A program made the position numbers and the translations under genes. A stretch of DNA of 64,000 bases from Branchiostoma lanceolatum (lineage: Eukaryota > Chordata > Leptocardii > Amphioxiformes > Branchiostomatidae). Below are positions 32,601 to 45,015 of the stretch, one piece after another. Position 1 is the first letter of the stretch. Each line of letters begins with the position of its first letter. The notes beneath the pieces were generated by a model. The model was not told the origin of the DNA, searched no databases, and was given only the letters and a program-made list of their open reading frames with translations. Location of the stretch: positions 15,843,552 through 15,907,551 of the forward strand of contig NC_089740.1 in NCBI RefSeq assembly GCF_035083965.1. Direction: 5' to 3'.

Positions 32601-34694
32601 GACTAGGACCAGCCATGTTGACATAAGGCTCGTTCCCAGGGTATACACTGTATACCTTGGGTACGATTACGTCACTTCCGGTTTTACGCAGAGTCATATT
32701 TTCTAGCCCCGACCGTATCTTTTTCCCGCGCGTTCGATTGCAGATTAACCGCGCAGTAACGTAAATGTCAGGTAAACAATAATCATCTTACAATTCAGTA
32801 CAAAAAAAACAACTCTAAATAATTTTTCTAATAACGAAAAACGTTTTCTGTTATGTTCTAACAAGATAATATAGACAATGCAAGCGTTTTAATAAAGAAC
32901 ATAATTTTTTGGTGCGTTTGGCTGTCACCCCCGTTTGACCTTTGTCCCAGACACAGCCTCCACACGCCCGGCCGCGTCCCACTGCGCGCTGAGCGATTTA
33001 CGACCTAAATGATCTTCAGCGCTGAGTTAGTTCCTTTGTACAGATAATCGGGGGATTAATTTGATACCCTTTATAGATACCGTGTCCGCACAGGCTCCGT
33101 CGGTGGCATAATGAACTCCCTCCGTAGCTAACTCCCTTGGCACACTATTCACTCTATTACGGCCAATTTCTACTATTTTTCCAGCCATCCGGCGGAGCCT
33201 GGTAGAGGCTAAGATAATGCTGCTATAGGACTGTGTGATTGACAGGTTTGATTGACAGGTTTAACTGAGATTTGATTGACAGGTTTGATTGGCATGTTTG
33301 ACATGTTTGACCGATGATGGAGAGCCTGTGGAGGTTAGCTGTAGATGATGCGGAGGGCGGCAGGTTCGACATGAATGATTGACATGTTTGACATGTTTGG
33401 TTGACAGGTGTGACTGTTTGATTGACGGGTTTGACATGTTTGGTTGACAGGTGTGACATGTTTGATTGACATGTGTGACATGTTTGATTGACAGATGATG
33501 GAGAGCCTGTGGAGGTTGGCTGTAGACGAAGCGGAGGGGGCAGGGTCGACATGTTTGATTGACACGTTTGACATGAATGATTGACATGTTTGATTGACAG
33601 GTGTGACATGTTTGATTGACAGATGATGGAGAGCCTGTGGAGGTTGGCTGTAGACGAAGCGGAGGGCGGCAGGTTCGACATTCTAAACCACCTCCTGGAA
33701 AACTACGAAAAGCCACATGACACCAGGAAGGTCAGAAGTCAGGCCCACACTGGGCCATTTTTTTTTTCATACAGTTTTTTTCGGGAATAATTCCAAGATT
33801 GATAAATGATGTAAATGAATAAATAAATTCCTGTCCATTTTCACTCCTCTCCAGTTGTATAATATTAAAGGCTCATTGTTTGTACTTACTTTACTATTGA
33901 TGTTATTGTCCAATAAGTCGAATGAATTGATAAATTAACTCCTGTCCATGTTTATTCCTGTCTAACTTGTAGAAAACATCTCCCAGATGACCAAAGGTCA
34001 AAATCTTACTGTCATTCTCTTCATACTTAGTCTATTACCCTCATCGCCGGGGTGCTTTTTAAACACCTCTCTTGTTACCCTCCCCAGCTGGTAGAGAACA
34101 TCTCCCGGATGACCAAAGCGTGCGACGTCGAGCTGCAGACGATGGAGGGTCGGATTGAGGCCGTGCAGACGGCCGGGTTCCCCGAGCTTTCCCGCGCCCT
34201 GGGCCGCGACCGGCTCGACCACGTGAAGGAGTTCCTGTCCATGCGGGTCGTGGCGCACACCTTCGAGGACGTCGCGCTCTCGGTTGGTTTGTTATTCCTT
34301 TCTTAAGATTCACCACATTTTGAATAATCGATACGACTGTTGACTATCATATTTCAAGATGTCAAGATATGCAGTCAACGTTTCCATGTGCCTCTGTCAC
34401 CTTCCTCTGATTGGTTCCATTGATTCAGACTAGATGTCCCTGCTTACAGTGTGTTCCCAAATGCAAAGTACAGTCATCTACACCTAGCCATTGTGTGCAA
34501 CAGAACCAGTCAGAATTGCCCTCAGGCAGGTGATAGACAGTCAGACCGATGGTCACCGAAACGTTGGTTGAATAAATCAATTGGTGCCCATAAGCTGGTG
34601 GAACATGTTCGCTTTAGGTGCGTTCGATGTATGTCACAATAGACGCAAGTCAGTCTACAAATGTAGTACTGCAAGTTCTGTTGATTAATAAAAC

Positions 34695-34756
<62 letters not shown>

Positions 34757-37700
34757 AATCTTGCGGGAGAAGCCCGTCTGTACGCTGTACCTGCTGACGT
34801 TTGTTATGTTTGATACATACAGGTGCGTTCGATCTCGCGGGAGAAGCCCGTGCGTACGCTGTACCTGCTGACGTTTGTTATGTTTGATACATACAGGTGC
34901 GTTCGATCTCGCGGGAGAAGCCCGTGCGTACGCTGTACCTGCTGACGTTTGTTATGTTTGATACATACAGGTGCGTTCGATCTCGCGGGAGAAGCCCGTG
35001 CGTACGCTGTACCTGCTGACGTTTGTTATGTTTGACACACACAGGTGCGTTCGATCTCGCGGGAGAAGCCCGTGCGTACGCTGTACCTGCTAACGTTTGT
35101 TATGTTTGATACACACAGGTGCGTTCGATCTCGCGGGAGAAGCCCGTGCGTACGCTGTACCTGCTAACGTTTGTTATGTTTGATACACACAGGTGCGTTC
35201 GATCTCGCGGGAGAAGCCTGTGCGTACGCTGTACCTGCTGAACACGACAAAGCCGGGGTTCTTCCCGTACGAAGCGTTCCAGGAGGGGAAATGGTCGAAG
35301 CTGTGTCTGCTGATGGGCGTCAACGGAGAGATCCGCAAAATTCCCAGCATGCCTTTCCACAGGTGGGTCCAGCTGACGTGATTGACAGGACAATCAAACA
35401 GCAGAAACCGATGTGATTGGCAGTTTTGGTTTATTCCTGTACATTGCAAAGAAACTGGAAAAAACAGCAGAATATAGTCAACATAAATTTTCTCGAAGCA
35501 ACTGGTTAAGTTTCATAAAGACATTTCAGATAACATCCGCTGTCTTTCTTCAGTGACTGAGACATTTGAGATAAAAAAAAACCCGCAGGAAACGCTCAGA
35601 CACACACAGAAACACACACAGACACACACAGGAACACACAAACACACACACAAATGGCCCCAAAAACTTTTTTGGCAGCGAAAATGAATCCAAACACAAT
35701 CCTAACAAGACATGAACATGTATCCCTATACATCTCCCCCCCAGGTCCCAGCTGACTGTGCTGGTGCTGCTGAACACCAAGCTCACCATGCTGCCTGATG
35801 ACATCGGCGAGCTGACCAACCTGGAGGTTCTCCGCCTCAGCTTCAACCACCTCCGCACCCTCCCGCCCGCCGTCGGGAAGTGCCACGCGCTGCGCTACCT
35901 CGCCGCCGACCACAACGTGCTACGGGACCTCCCGCGGGAACTCGGGCAGCTCGCGGACACTCTGGTGTCGCTGTTCGTCAACAACAACGAGATCAACAAG
36001 CTGCCGTTCGAGCTGGGTCTGCTGCGGAACCTGCGGTACCTGTCGCTGGAGAACAACCCCATCGAGTTCCCGCAGCCCAACATTCTGCAGCAGCCCCTGC
36101 AGCACCTGCTGGCGTACCTGCGTCCGTACCTGGGGGAGACCGTCGAGGATAGGACCGTCAGGGTCGTCCTTATGGGTGGGTACAAATCATGTGCTTTAGT
36201 GTACACTTGTGTTAAGGTACTGGTGTGTTAGGGTACTGCTGTGTGGCGTACTGGTGTGTTAGGGTACCACTGCAGTACCTGCGGCCGTACCTGGGGGACA
36301 CTGTCGAGGACAGGACCGTCAGGGTGGTGATGATGGGTGGGTACTGCTTTAGTGTACTGGTGTGTTAGGGTACCGCTGTGCGGTGTACTAGTGTGTTAGG
36401 GTACCACTGCAGTACCTGCGGCCGTACCTGGGGGAGACCGTCGAGGACAGGACCGTCAGGGTGGTGATGATGGGTGGGTACTACTTTAGTGTACTGGTGT
36501 GTTAGGGTACCGCTGTGCGGTGTACTAGTGTGTTAGGGTACCACTGCAGTACCTGCGGCCGTACCTGGGGGAGACCGTCGAGGACAGGACCGTCAGGGTG
36601 GTGATGATGGGTGGGTACTGCTGTAGTGTACCAGTGTGTTAGAGTACTGGTGTGTTAGGGTACTGCTGTGTGGCCTACCTGCAGCCGTACCTGGGGGAGA
36701 CTGTCGAGGACCGCACCGTCAGGGTCGTCCTTATGGGTGGGTACTACTGTAGTGTACTGGTGTGTTAGTGTACCGCTGTGCGGCATACCGCTGTGTGGCG
36801 TACTGGTGTGTTAGGGTACTGGTGTGTTAGCGTATCACTGCAGTCCCTGCAGTGCTCATGGGTGGGTACTACTTATCTCAAGTGTACTGGTGTGTTAGTG
36901 TACCGCTGTATGGTATACCGCTGTGTGGCGTACTGGTGTGTTAGGGTACCACTGCAGTCCCTGGGGGCGACTGTCAAGGACAGGACCGTCAGGGTGGTCC
37001 TTATTGGTGGGTACACTTGGGTGGTTTACTTGATAACAAGCTGCCTAGCTATAGGTTCTTTAGTCACAACTAGGATGTATGCAACAACACCCGCATCAAA
37101 ATTTCAGACAGATGATACATTAAAAAAAGTACAACAAAGGTTGTATGGTTTTTTTTCTGGTACTGAGATTAGACGAATAATCTGTATACTGTGTACAATA
37201 ATACCTTTACCCTATAGCCTACAAAAATATCTAGATGCGCCTCTGCACCCACAGGCAAAATTAGGTGCACAGCTCCAATTTTGGTTGCACAAAGGTGCAC
37301 ATGCACCCAGTATTTTGAGCCCTCCATGTAGCTTGGATTGCCGAACAGTAAAGTTTATTTATTCCTAACTGTTCCAGGCGGGCAGGGCGCGGGAAAAACG
37401 ACCCTTCTCCACGGGATGCAGCGGAAGTACTGGATCGGGACCGCCCCGGACCCACAGAGAACCGCCTACATCGACATTGCAGACGTCAACCTGCAGGTAG
37501 GGGGTGCAAACGAACAAAACAAACAATTAACAAACAAGATGCCAGTACCATTTGTCAAAAAAATTGATATAGAGACAATTGGGGCGTTACTATCTCAAAC
37601 CTGTATATGACTAGCACTGTCTCTTGTCACATGATAATCAACACCAAGTCATGTGTCAAGAGAATTCCAAGACGAGATCTGATTTGACCGAGTTGATGAA

Positions 37701-40700
37701 GAGACAGTCCTTGGGAAAGGCACTTAACACAGCTTTCCTCACTCTACCTATAGGTGTAAAAATGGGTACTTGTTTCTGGTTTGGGAGGCAAAAGTTGGTG
37801 GAAGGAAAGAAATTGGCTCCTCCTTCCAATACCGTGCCCTAGACACAGTGGATAACAACCCACTTCCCCTTCAGCCTCAGAAAGTCTACCTTTTTAGCTG
37901 GGTTACGTCAATCCGTAACTTTGAAAAACAGTAGGTTTGGAAGATCTCTAGTGCAGCAACCCCAGGTATGCACAGTATATATGTACAGGAGCGCATTGTA
38001 CTGGGGGACGTTGGGTTTGAGATCTGTTTGGAGGTATCAGGGTGGCAGAATTATGTACTCTGTTGGAATTATGTTTTTTATTATTATTAGTAGATGTTAC
38101 CTACCTTTCCCCTCCTCCCCTTTAGGAGATCCAGCTGCGCGTGTTTGACCTGGCGGGGGACGATAACGTGTTCCAGACCCAGCTCCCGTTTCTGCCGCGC
38201 CGATGCCTCTACCTCGTCACCTTTGACCTCAGCGTCGAGGTACTTTTAATTTTTCTGTTCTACCTGGAAATATATGACTACTGAGTCATGCCTTCTATTA
38301 TCAGTAAGAGTTACCAACCTAGAATTGAGGTGTTCAAAGATTTGTTTTCTCCTAGAACTGTCATACTCAAATACTGTAGGAGCATCCTCTATAGATAGTG
38401 TTGACCTTTTCCTGCTGCCTAGCTCTGGGCGCCAAACAGCTGCTTCAGTGTGCTGAAAATTTTTAAGAATGCTTGCAGTCAGATCAATCTTTACATAGTC
38501 CCATAGGAGACAAAAATACGGCCAAGTCAAGACAAAGTTCATGTTACGCCAAAAATAATTACTCAAGCAACTGGATAAGATTTTGAAACAGTCAGACGTT
38601 TCAGACAGTATCCACTGTCTTTCGTCAGTGACTAATGATATTACTGAGAACACCAGGATCAATGGCGTATCTTATTACCTGGATGTCTAACCTTCATCAA
38701 CGTATCAAAGTTCATGTTAATGAGTTAATGAGCTCGACTAGATGATGAAATAACTGAAAGTGGACTTTGCAGGTCGTTGACCCCGACAGTGCCCTGACGG
38801 CCCAGTTGGAGGCGTCGCTGACGAGGATCTGTGAGCACGCCCCGATGGCGTACGTGATTCTGGTCGGGACTCACGTCGACGACAAGCGTCTCACTAAGGA
38901 CATCCTCGACTACACATGGGGCAAGGTCAGCATAAATCTTCTTTTTATTTTATTGACATACATTTTATGAGCATTTGAAAATAAACACAGTGAGGATTCA
39001 TCCCAGGGTTGGAAATACTGGGTGCATAAAACCTGAAATTGGAGCTGTGGACCTAACATTTGACTGTGGGTGCACCAGTGCACTTATAGATATTGGTGCA
39101 GGTTACATACTTACAGGAACTACTAACTACTGGTTGATGTTGGCTACCGAACCGGAAGAAAAAGAAGAAGTATAATAAAAATTGGACATTTCTATACAGT
39201 ATAAACATTTAACAGTCTTGAAAAATAAGGAAACCATTTTTAATCTTTTTATAATGTGACAGAGTGTGAATGTGACTGAGTGACATTTTCTCCTTCACTC
39301 CCCCTCCCCCTGCATGGTAAAGGCCCTGCTTCACTTTCCTTTACATATGTGATTGTCTGCATGTACCTTACTCTGAAGCCTCAGGTGGACAAGCCTTCAT
39401 AACAGAATAAACAGAACAGAACTTTCCTCCCCAGGTGAATACCCTACAAGAGTACCCGTTACCAGGCTTTTAGGAGGAAGGAATCTAATTTCTTTGTTTT
39501 CTTACTGTAGGGTGTCCAGAAGACACCCTGACGCCTGCTTGCTAATGGCCTGACTGTCACTTTCATTCACTTTCCTTCCCCAGGTGAACGCCCTGCTACA
39601 GCGAGCGCGCCCGTCGCACCGCGAGAGTTTCGCCGGGGAGTCGTCCATCGGGAACTGCCTGCTGTGCCAGAAGGCCGACCACCTGTACCGCGTTTCGGAG
39701 ACGCGGAACGGGCCCGGCTACGTCACGGTCGACAGCTTCCGCCAGAAGACGACGTCGGGCGACTTGGGGAAGCGGTGGAGCTTCGGGAAGGCTGACGAGT
39801 TTGAGTCTCCGCACATCCTGGGGTACGTTACAGCTGCACTATGTTATGTTAGCCTACATACATGTGTAGATATTGTTATTTTAGTTATAGGTTTATCAGC
39901 CGTCAGGGCACCGTTGGAGCTTCGGGAAGCTGACGAGTTTGACGCCCCGCACATCTTGGGGTGGGTAACGACACTTAATTAGTGATAATCAGTAGCTCAT
40001 GTGATTGTTTTGCTTTTAATTCCAATTGTTTCAATTGTTCCAGGTACTTCGAGGTGTCTGGAAAGCGGCCGTGCCCCAAACCCCTGTTCAGCATCAGTAA
40101 CCGCATCCACAACGAGAGCGTGGAACAGCTGAAGTACGCCATGGAGGGATACGCACAGCTGCTCCGCGACCCCTGCCCAAACATCCCCAAGAAGTGGTCG
40201 GACACGATTCGGTTCCTTCGCTACGAGGCTCCGCAGCAGAACGCGCACCTGCAGTCGCATCCCATCATGCCCTTCGACGTGTACTGCGCCATCGCAATGA
40301 CTTGTGGGATACTGTCGGAAGAGGAGATCACGGTGATGACTCAGCATTTCCACCAGCAGGGCGTGTTCCTGCACTACTCCGACTCACCAGAACTGACCAA
40401 TCACGTCTTCCTCAGCACAAAGTGGCTGACCAATCAGCTGGGGAAGCTGCTGTCACATGATCGCGAGCAGCCACCAATCAGCGCGGAGGGTTACCTTGAG
40501 CACAGCATCCTGCCTGAGGTGTGGGGGGATGTGGAGGAGCGGTACCACGGAACGCTGCTCTCTCTCTTCCGCCATGTTGGCATCAGCGTCGAGGTTGGTA
40601 TCAGCGGGTAATTTCTGTGAAGGGCGTCCAGAAGACGCCTTGACGCCCTGCTAGCTAATAGCCTGGGTTGGTATCGGCATCCCAATGGGGGATGACCATC

Positions 40701-43700
40701 GTGTGACACTGAGAAACAATGACACACCAGCTCCGATCAAATGCAGGACTCCTTGGCTCATGAACTAGGCTACTAGCCATCGGGGCGTCAAGGAGTCTTC
40801 TGGATGCCCTACACTAAGAAAAGAAAGAAAATTAGATGCCCTCCTTTTCCAGGGGACAACCAGAGAACGCCTTGTCTCTCTGTTGGTCTCCCTCTCTCTC
40901 TCTCTCCCTCCCTCTCTCTATCCCTCTAACCAACTGTCTCACTATCTTTCTCTCTCTCTCTCCCTCCCTCTCTCTCTATCCCTCTAACCAACTGTCTCAC
41001 TATCTCTCTCTCTCCCTCTCTCTCATTATCTCTCTTTCTGTCTCTCTTCACAATTCAGCCGTCTGTTCTGCAAAAGTTTTTGGCGACGCCTCAGGGGCGA
41101 GCCAAATTTGTACTATATTGTGTGCAGATTGCAAGAATTCTAGGAATTGTACAGGAATGTGAAAGTCCATGGGACGATAACTCAAGAATGCCTGGATGTA
41201 TTGTCTTCATATTTTATAGGTGGGTAGGTCTGTGGGAGACCTTGTGATGATTGGATTTTGGGCCCCCTATCGACTTTCTATGGTACTGCAGGGGAACTTT
41301 CACTTTTCAAATCTCGTCTTCTGAACATGCTATAGTCATGATCTTTAAGTGGTGGATAGCTCTTAGTAAGGAAAATATGTCCTGTAGATTTGGACCCCCT
41401 AGCAGCTTTTTTGGGAACTGCAGGAGCTGATTTTGACTCAAACTTTGAAAGAGAATAACGCAAGAAGGGGATGACGGATCATCATAATTTTTGGTGTGTA
41501 GATATCTTAAGTGATGATTTACATAATCATATCCCACTTATGCAAATCAATATCTGATTTGCATAATTAATGAGGACAGTTAATAAATCAGCTGAATTCT
41601 ATTATAGGACTCTCAAACACATGACATATGTAACTGAGAAAGAGATAAATATCGATAGATATCAATTATGCAAATTGATGCTTCATTTGCATAATTAATG
41701 ACAAAATACTATAAATCCATAGTGGTAAATGATGGGGATTTCATTTTTGCACAATTTGGAAGTTAAGTAAATGTGGCCACTATTAGAAACAAATCTTGCA
41801 TAGAGGGCCTCATTTACATAGTTTTATAAGGAAATGGTACGATACCTTTTTTTGTGAAAACAAGATTTTCATACATTGGACAACTTGTGTTATTTTGGTA
41901 AGAGAAGGTGATCGACTAATATGATTTATGCGAGGTCCTTATTTGCATGTGGGCTAAAAACGAAAACGTTAACAGAGACCACCGTCGCCATGGCAACATC
42001 TTTTTATGTTGCCAATCTTGTTAAACTCATTTCTTGTTCTCTCTCTCAGGTTTGTGATACGAAGCGCGACATTTTCCCGGGGCGAATCCCGGCCTGCCGA
42101 CCCGACGAGGTCATCTGGACCGCGGAGCTGTCTGCGGAGGAGAACCAGATTACGTCGGTGTTCGGCCTGCGTCGGTTCCCGCTGTCGTTCTTCGCCTCGC
42201 TGGTCGCCGCCGTGGAGCGAGACCGCGCCCACGCAAAGCTGCTGGTGAAGATTTAGATCTATTTTATTCATTGAGTTTTATGACAGCTTGTTTGTTAAGT
42301 TCACTTGAAAGTTCATCTGTGTTGGTAGAAGTCATTCTGAATGGAGTTTTAACTGTAAACGCCAACACAATAGATTGGACTTACCCAAATTTTTTTTGTT
42401 TAGTTATTTTGACCAAATTAACTTTTATTTATTTTATTTTGCCAGGGAAATCATGTCACCAACTGACGATTTTCAATGAGCCCCCGGGGGAAAACCCCAG
42501 ACAAAAGTTATCTACATCAAATGCAAATCAATGTTACAAGAGATAACAAAAAAGTTATGCAAACTATAAGTTGATATAAAAGAAAAGAATAACATAAACA
42601 TAATATCATATAATTGCAAAATATGTGAAACAATAGTGCAGCCTTAACATAATGTAACATCCGTGTCCCATTCTCCAGGTGAAGAACCCGGCCGTGTACC
42701 GGCAGAACCGAATCGTGTACGTCTCCAACAGCGTCCCCACCGGATGCCCCGCCTGCCGCAAACGGAACATCTCCCACGGCGACGCCTGGCACCTCCGGGA
42801 GGCGGAGACACCCGACACCGCCGAGCAGGATGAGGATCGCGAGGACTCCCGTATCGCCCACCTCCTGGACGTTCCCGAGTTCTCCGAGGAACAGAAATCA
42901 CGATCAACGTCGTCCGAGTCCCTCGCACAGGTATGTTTAGCTTACTCTCCAAGCAGAGGTTAGGCACTTGACGTGTTTTTGACGTGTTGGGACAAAATAG
43001 AAAGTCCAACAGCCAGAACCCTACCTCTGCTTGGAGAATATGTTAACGTAAATGTACCTTATCTGATTTTAGATTACTTTCAATTTTAAACTAAACTGCA
43101 TTTCAGCCAATAAAGGCTGCTACAGTTGTGTCTTGCAATGATGTAATAAACATTCATTCATTCATTCAGTCAATTCACCCATTCGTTCATTCATTCATTC
43201 ACTCATTCACTCAATGACCATTAATATATTCATTCATTCATTCCTCCAGGAAGAACCAGAGCTCCCGGAAGCGGACCAGCAGAAGTCGCCGGCCGTTATC
43301 TTCGACAGCTCCGACAGCGAGAGTTCCAAAACTGACTTCGTGGCCACGCAGAAGACGCACTTCTACCTGAACCCGCGGAGTCGGAGTTTAGAGGTCATAG
43401 TTCGCGGGGAGCGGCCCTGCTGCGGGATGGAACATGTGCGGGAGATTTTGCGGGGAGTCTTCGCGGGAAAACCGGCGCTGGCCCACCACGAGAAGGTAAA
43501 CCTCGTTTGTTTGTTTGTCACCGAGGAAAACTACATGTAGTAAGGAACTGTGGTTTGATGTTGGTTTTAATGATGGTGCATATATAGATTTTAACATTGT
43601 ACAATAGAGGTTAACAGTACTTTAATTACTATAATTCCTTCGTCCTACCCTATGTTTTAATTTGGTGTAATGTCAGTAGCACCAATCCAGTCCTTTGATT

Positions 43701-44762
43701 ACAACTGCTAGATGTGCTTTTAGTTTTATCAAATAAACCATTGTTATTTTTGTTTAGATCGTCTGCCCCTGCTGTCTGCTGGAGGGAAACCCCGCCCCAG
43801 CGTTCTTCCCTCGAGACCCAGACGTGGAACCGGAGGGGGTGCAGGCCAACCACCAGAACAGCCAGCAGAAGGGGGTGCAGATCACCTGCCGGAACGGCCA
43901 CCAGCTGGGCTCCTGGCGCGACCTTCTGAAAGGGACGATACCGGACAGCTTCCGAGCCAAGATGCGCTGCGGTAACCATGACGATGTGGACTCCGCGGGC
44001 AGTATCGTGTGTCCTGCCTGTGTTCTGGAGAAGCACCCAGCGCCGGCTGTGTTCGAGCACGTTGCCATGGCAATGGACGCGGCGCAGAAAACGCTGGTGT
44101 GTCAGAACGGGCACGAGCTTGGCACGTGGGAGGACATCGCCGGCGGGAAAATCCCGGGGAAATTCCTGCATCAGGAGGAAACAACCGAAAACGGAAATGA
44201 CCTTCTCGAGAAGGTCACAAACAGAAACAGTGTAGAGGTCACGGAACAACAGGTCATACAGGAAACACCGTTGCTTAGCAACCAATCCGATGCCAGGAGA
44301 GAGGGGCTCGTCACGGAAACAGGTGTAACCATGAACCTAGAAAACATTAATAGCAACACAAACAACAACAACAACAACAAGGACACACTGGGGTCGTTTC
44401 CACTGCTGGAGCAGATGCAAAGGATGATGGGAGAGAGCCCTTCAGACAAAGCACTGGTGAACCACACTCAAACAGAATCACATCCCGACTCTCCACATCC
44501 TAAATCACCACATCCCAACTCACCGCAACCCGACACCCCACGCACCTCCAAACGGAAAAGCCATTCCGACGATTACCCCCAGGACCACAACCCGTTCCAA
44601 GAGGGTACAGATAACAGCGCTCCCATGCAGTATCCGGTGGAACTGAACCCGTTTGAGGAGGTGGAGGAGCGAGTAGCGACCATCCAGGTGGACGACATGT
44701 ACGTAAGCAGTCCCCTGGAGACCTCCAGTGTGCTGGGTCCTGGGGACAGCGCTGTGCAGTAG
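26652..44762 (+). CDS. ANK-LRR-Roc-COR (Roco) GTPase with Cys-rich tail, no kinase
   Basis: Seventeen exons join without a phase break to about 1377 residues: 26652-26702, 29778-29873, 30157-30261, 30621-30725, 33623-33730, 34088-34282, 35193-35362, 35745-36175, 37378-37496, 38126-38239, 38773-38925, 39584-39822, 40044-40593, 42050-42244, 42679-42930, 43250-43495 and 43758-44762. Exon 1 (ATG in a good context, donor CAG/GTGAGT) is supported only by phase. Ankyrin repeats lie at about residues 18-119 and LRRs at about 277-400. The Roc domain has the P-loop GGQGAGKT (~420), DLAGDD (G3) and GTHVDD (G4-like). The COR domain follows (~550-875). The tail has CPAC, CPCC and two NGHxLGxW motifs (CRNGHQLGSW, CQNGHELGTW), probably zinc-binding. 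The order matches LRRK1 without kinase. Roco proteins are GTPase scaffolds that dimerise through COR. The partner is unknown. Confidence 0.85.
26980..27090 (-). mobile_element. tRNA-derived SINE fragment
   Basis: On the minus strand the sequence AGCCTAGTGGTTAAGGCG fits an A box and GGGTTCGATG about 45 bases later fits a B box, the polymerase III promoter of tRNA-derived SINEs. It lies in intron 1 of the Roco gene. It does not fold as a complete tRNA by eye. Confidence 0.65.
27700..27960 (+). mobile_element. tRNA-derived SINE with a central conserved-type domain
   Basis: The head is tRNA-like (GAGTCCAGTGGTTAGCA, then CCCCGGGTTTGTG as a decayed B box). It is followed by a body with GGGACGTTAAGCCGTGGTCC and a region ending GTAAATACTGTACATAGCG. 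This layout fits SINEs with a shared central domain, of the kind known from lancelets and other animals. The family name needs a library search. Confidence 0.65.
28547..28979. mobile_element. Non-autonomous hAT-like element
   Basis: The ends TAGTGGTGCGGATC and GATCCACACCACTA form imperfect terminal inverted repeats. They are flanked by the exact 8-bp duplication ACCAGGGC (28539-28546 and 28980-28987), the hAT hallmark. The interior is rich in GTCCGGACTTG palindromes and has no transposase. It lies within Roco intron 1. Confidence 0.85.
29970..30156 (+). repeat. Duplicated 5' edge of the second ankyrin exon
   Basis: A unit of about 118 bases, made of intron, CCCCACAG acceptor and the first ~50 coding bases, occurs twice in a row. 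The first copy (acceptor near 30039) lacks the rest of the exon. The second is the real exon at 30157. Confidence 0.85.
30756..33211. mobile_element. Mutator-like element (2.46 kb) with 137-bp terminal repeats
   Basis: The terminal inverted repeats 30756-30892 and 33075-33211 look identical over 137 bases. They are flanked by the 9-bp direct repeat AGATAATGC (30747-30755 and 33212-33220). Long repeats with 9-bp duplications point to the Mutator (MULE) superfamily. The interior has no intact transposase, only one short exon-like frame on the minus strand (32616-32454). Matching ends imply recent insertion into a Roco intron. Confidence 0.85.
32454..32616 (-). pseudogene. Exon-like coding fragment inside the Mutator-like element
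   Basis: On the minus strand an ATG at 32616 opens a 54-codon frame (MAGPSPEQRTATSGPKSAEI...) that ends at a consensus donor, GTGAGT, at 32453. It includes FLSLESFDKQLSRFEANTRG, which recalls, weakly, the N-terminal module of MULE-derived or FAR1/ZSWIM-type proteins. It could be exon 1 of a lost transposase or a captured host exon. No second exon was found. Confidence 0.4.
33300..33622 (+). repeat. Array from the 5' edge of Roco exon 5
   Basis: The first ~55 coding bases of the exon at 33623 (GATGATGGAGAGCCTGTGG...) occur in two truncated copies at about 33313 and 33494. They are embedded in a GTTTGATTGACAGG/CATGTTTGACATG minisatellite that itself repeats the GATTGACAG acceptor. Confidence 0.85.
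34440..34752 (+). mobile_element. Retroelement 3' end with (GATT)n tail
   Basis: The sequence ends AATAAAACCATTTT followed by about 15 units of GATT, typical of a LINE- or Penelope-type 3' terminus with a short tandem tail. Just upstream is CACCGAAACGTTGGTTGAATAAA. No intact frame. Confidence 0.55.
34800..35192 (+). repeat. 67-base array from the 5' edge of Roco exon 7
   Basis: About six near-identical units contain TACAGGTGCGTTCGATCTCG and the next ~45 bases, i.e. acceptor plus the first coding bases of the exon at 35193. The copies diverge from the exon after CTGCTGA. Each unit offers an identical acceptor, so exon choice relies on the downstream sequence. Confidence 0.9.
36176..36760 (+). 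repeat. ~120-base array from the 3' edge of Roco exon 8
   Basis: Four to five units contain CCGTACCTGGGGGAGACCGT and the end of the exon with the ATGG/GTGGGT donor, separated by TACTGGTGTGTTAGGGTAC. The real exon ends at 36175, just before its P-loop partner exon (37378). Confidence 0.9.
40895..41045. repeat. CT-rich simple repeat
   Basis: TCTCTC/CCCTCTC tracts with an internal duplicated block (CTAACCAACTGTCTCACTATC twice) in a Roco intron. Confidence 0.8.
43146..43247. repeat. (ATTC)n-type repeat next to a Roco acceptor
   Basis: Imperfect CATT/ATTC units run up to the TTCCTCCAG acceptor of exon 43250. Confidence 0.8.
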
Positions 44763-45015
44763 CGCCCCCATGCAGGCTCCAGCAGAACTGCAGTCCCCTG
44801 GACGCCTCCAGTGTGCTGGGTCCTGGGGACAGCGCTGTGCAGTAGCGCCCCCATGCAGTCTCCAGCAGAACTGCAGTCCCCTGGAGGGCTCCAGTGTGCT
44901 GGGTCCTGGGGACAGCGCTGTGCAGTAGTGCCCCCATGCAGGCTCCAGCAGTACTGCAGGCCCCTGGAGGGCTCAAGTGTGCTGGGTCCTGGGGACAGCG
45001 CTGTGCAGTAAAGCC
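44700..45015 (+). repeat. 84-base array spanning the Roco stop codon
   Basis: Four units share GTGCTGGGTCCTGGGGACAG and GCTGTGCAGTAG. The first carries the real stop (TAG at 44760-44762) and the rest lie in the 3' UTR. A slip in unit number would change the C-terminal residues little because each unit repeats an in-phase stop. Confidence 0.9.

Noticed and set aside
33223..33716. Minus-strand frames of ~150 codons rich in SNMS/CQS
   Set aside because: Antisense of the GATTGACAGG minisatellite before Roco exon 5.
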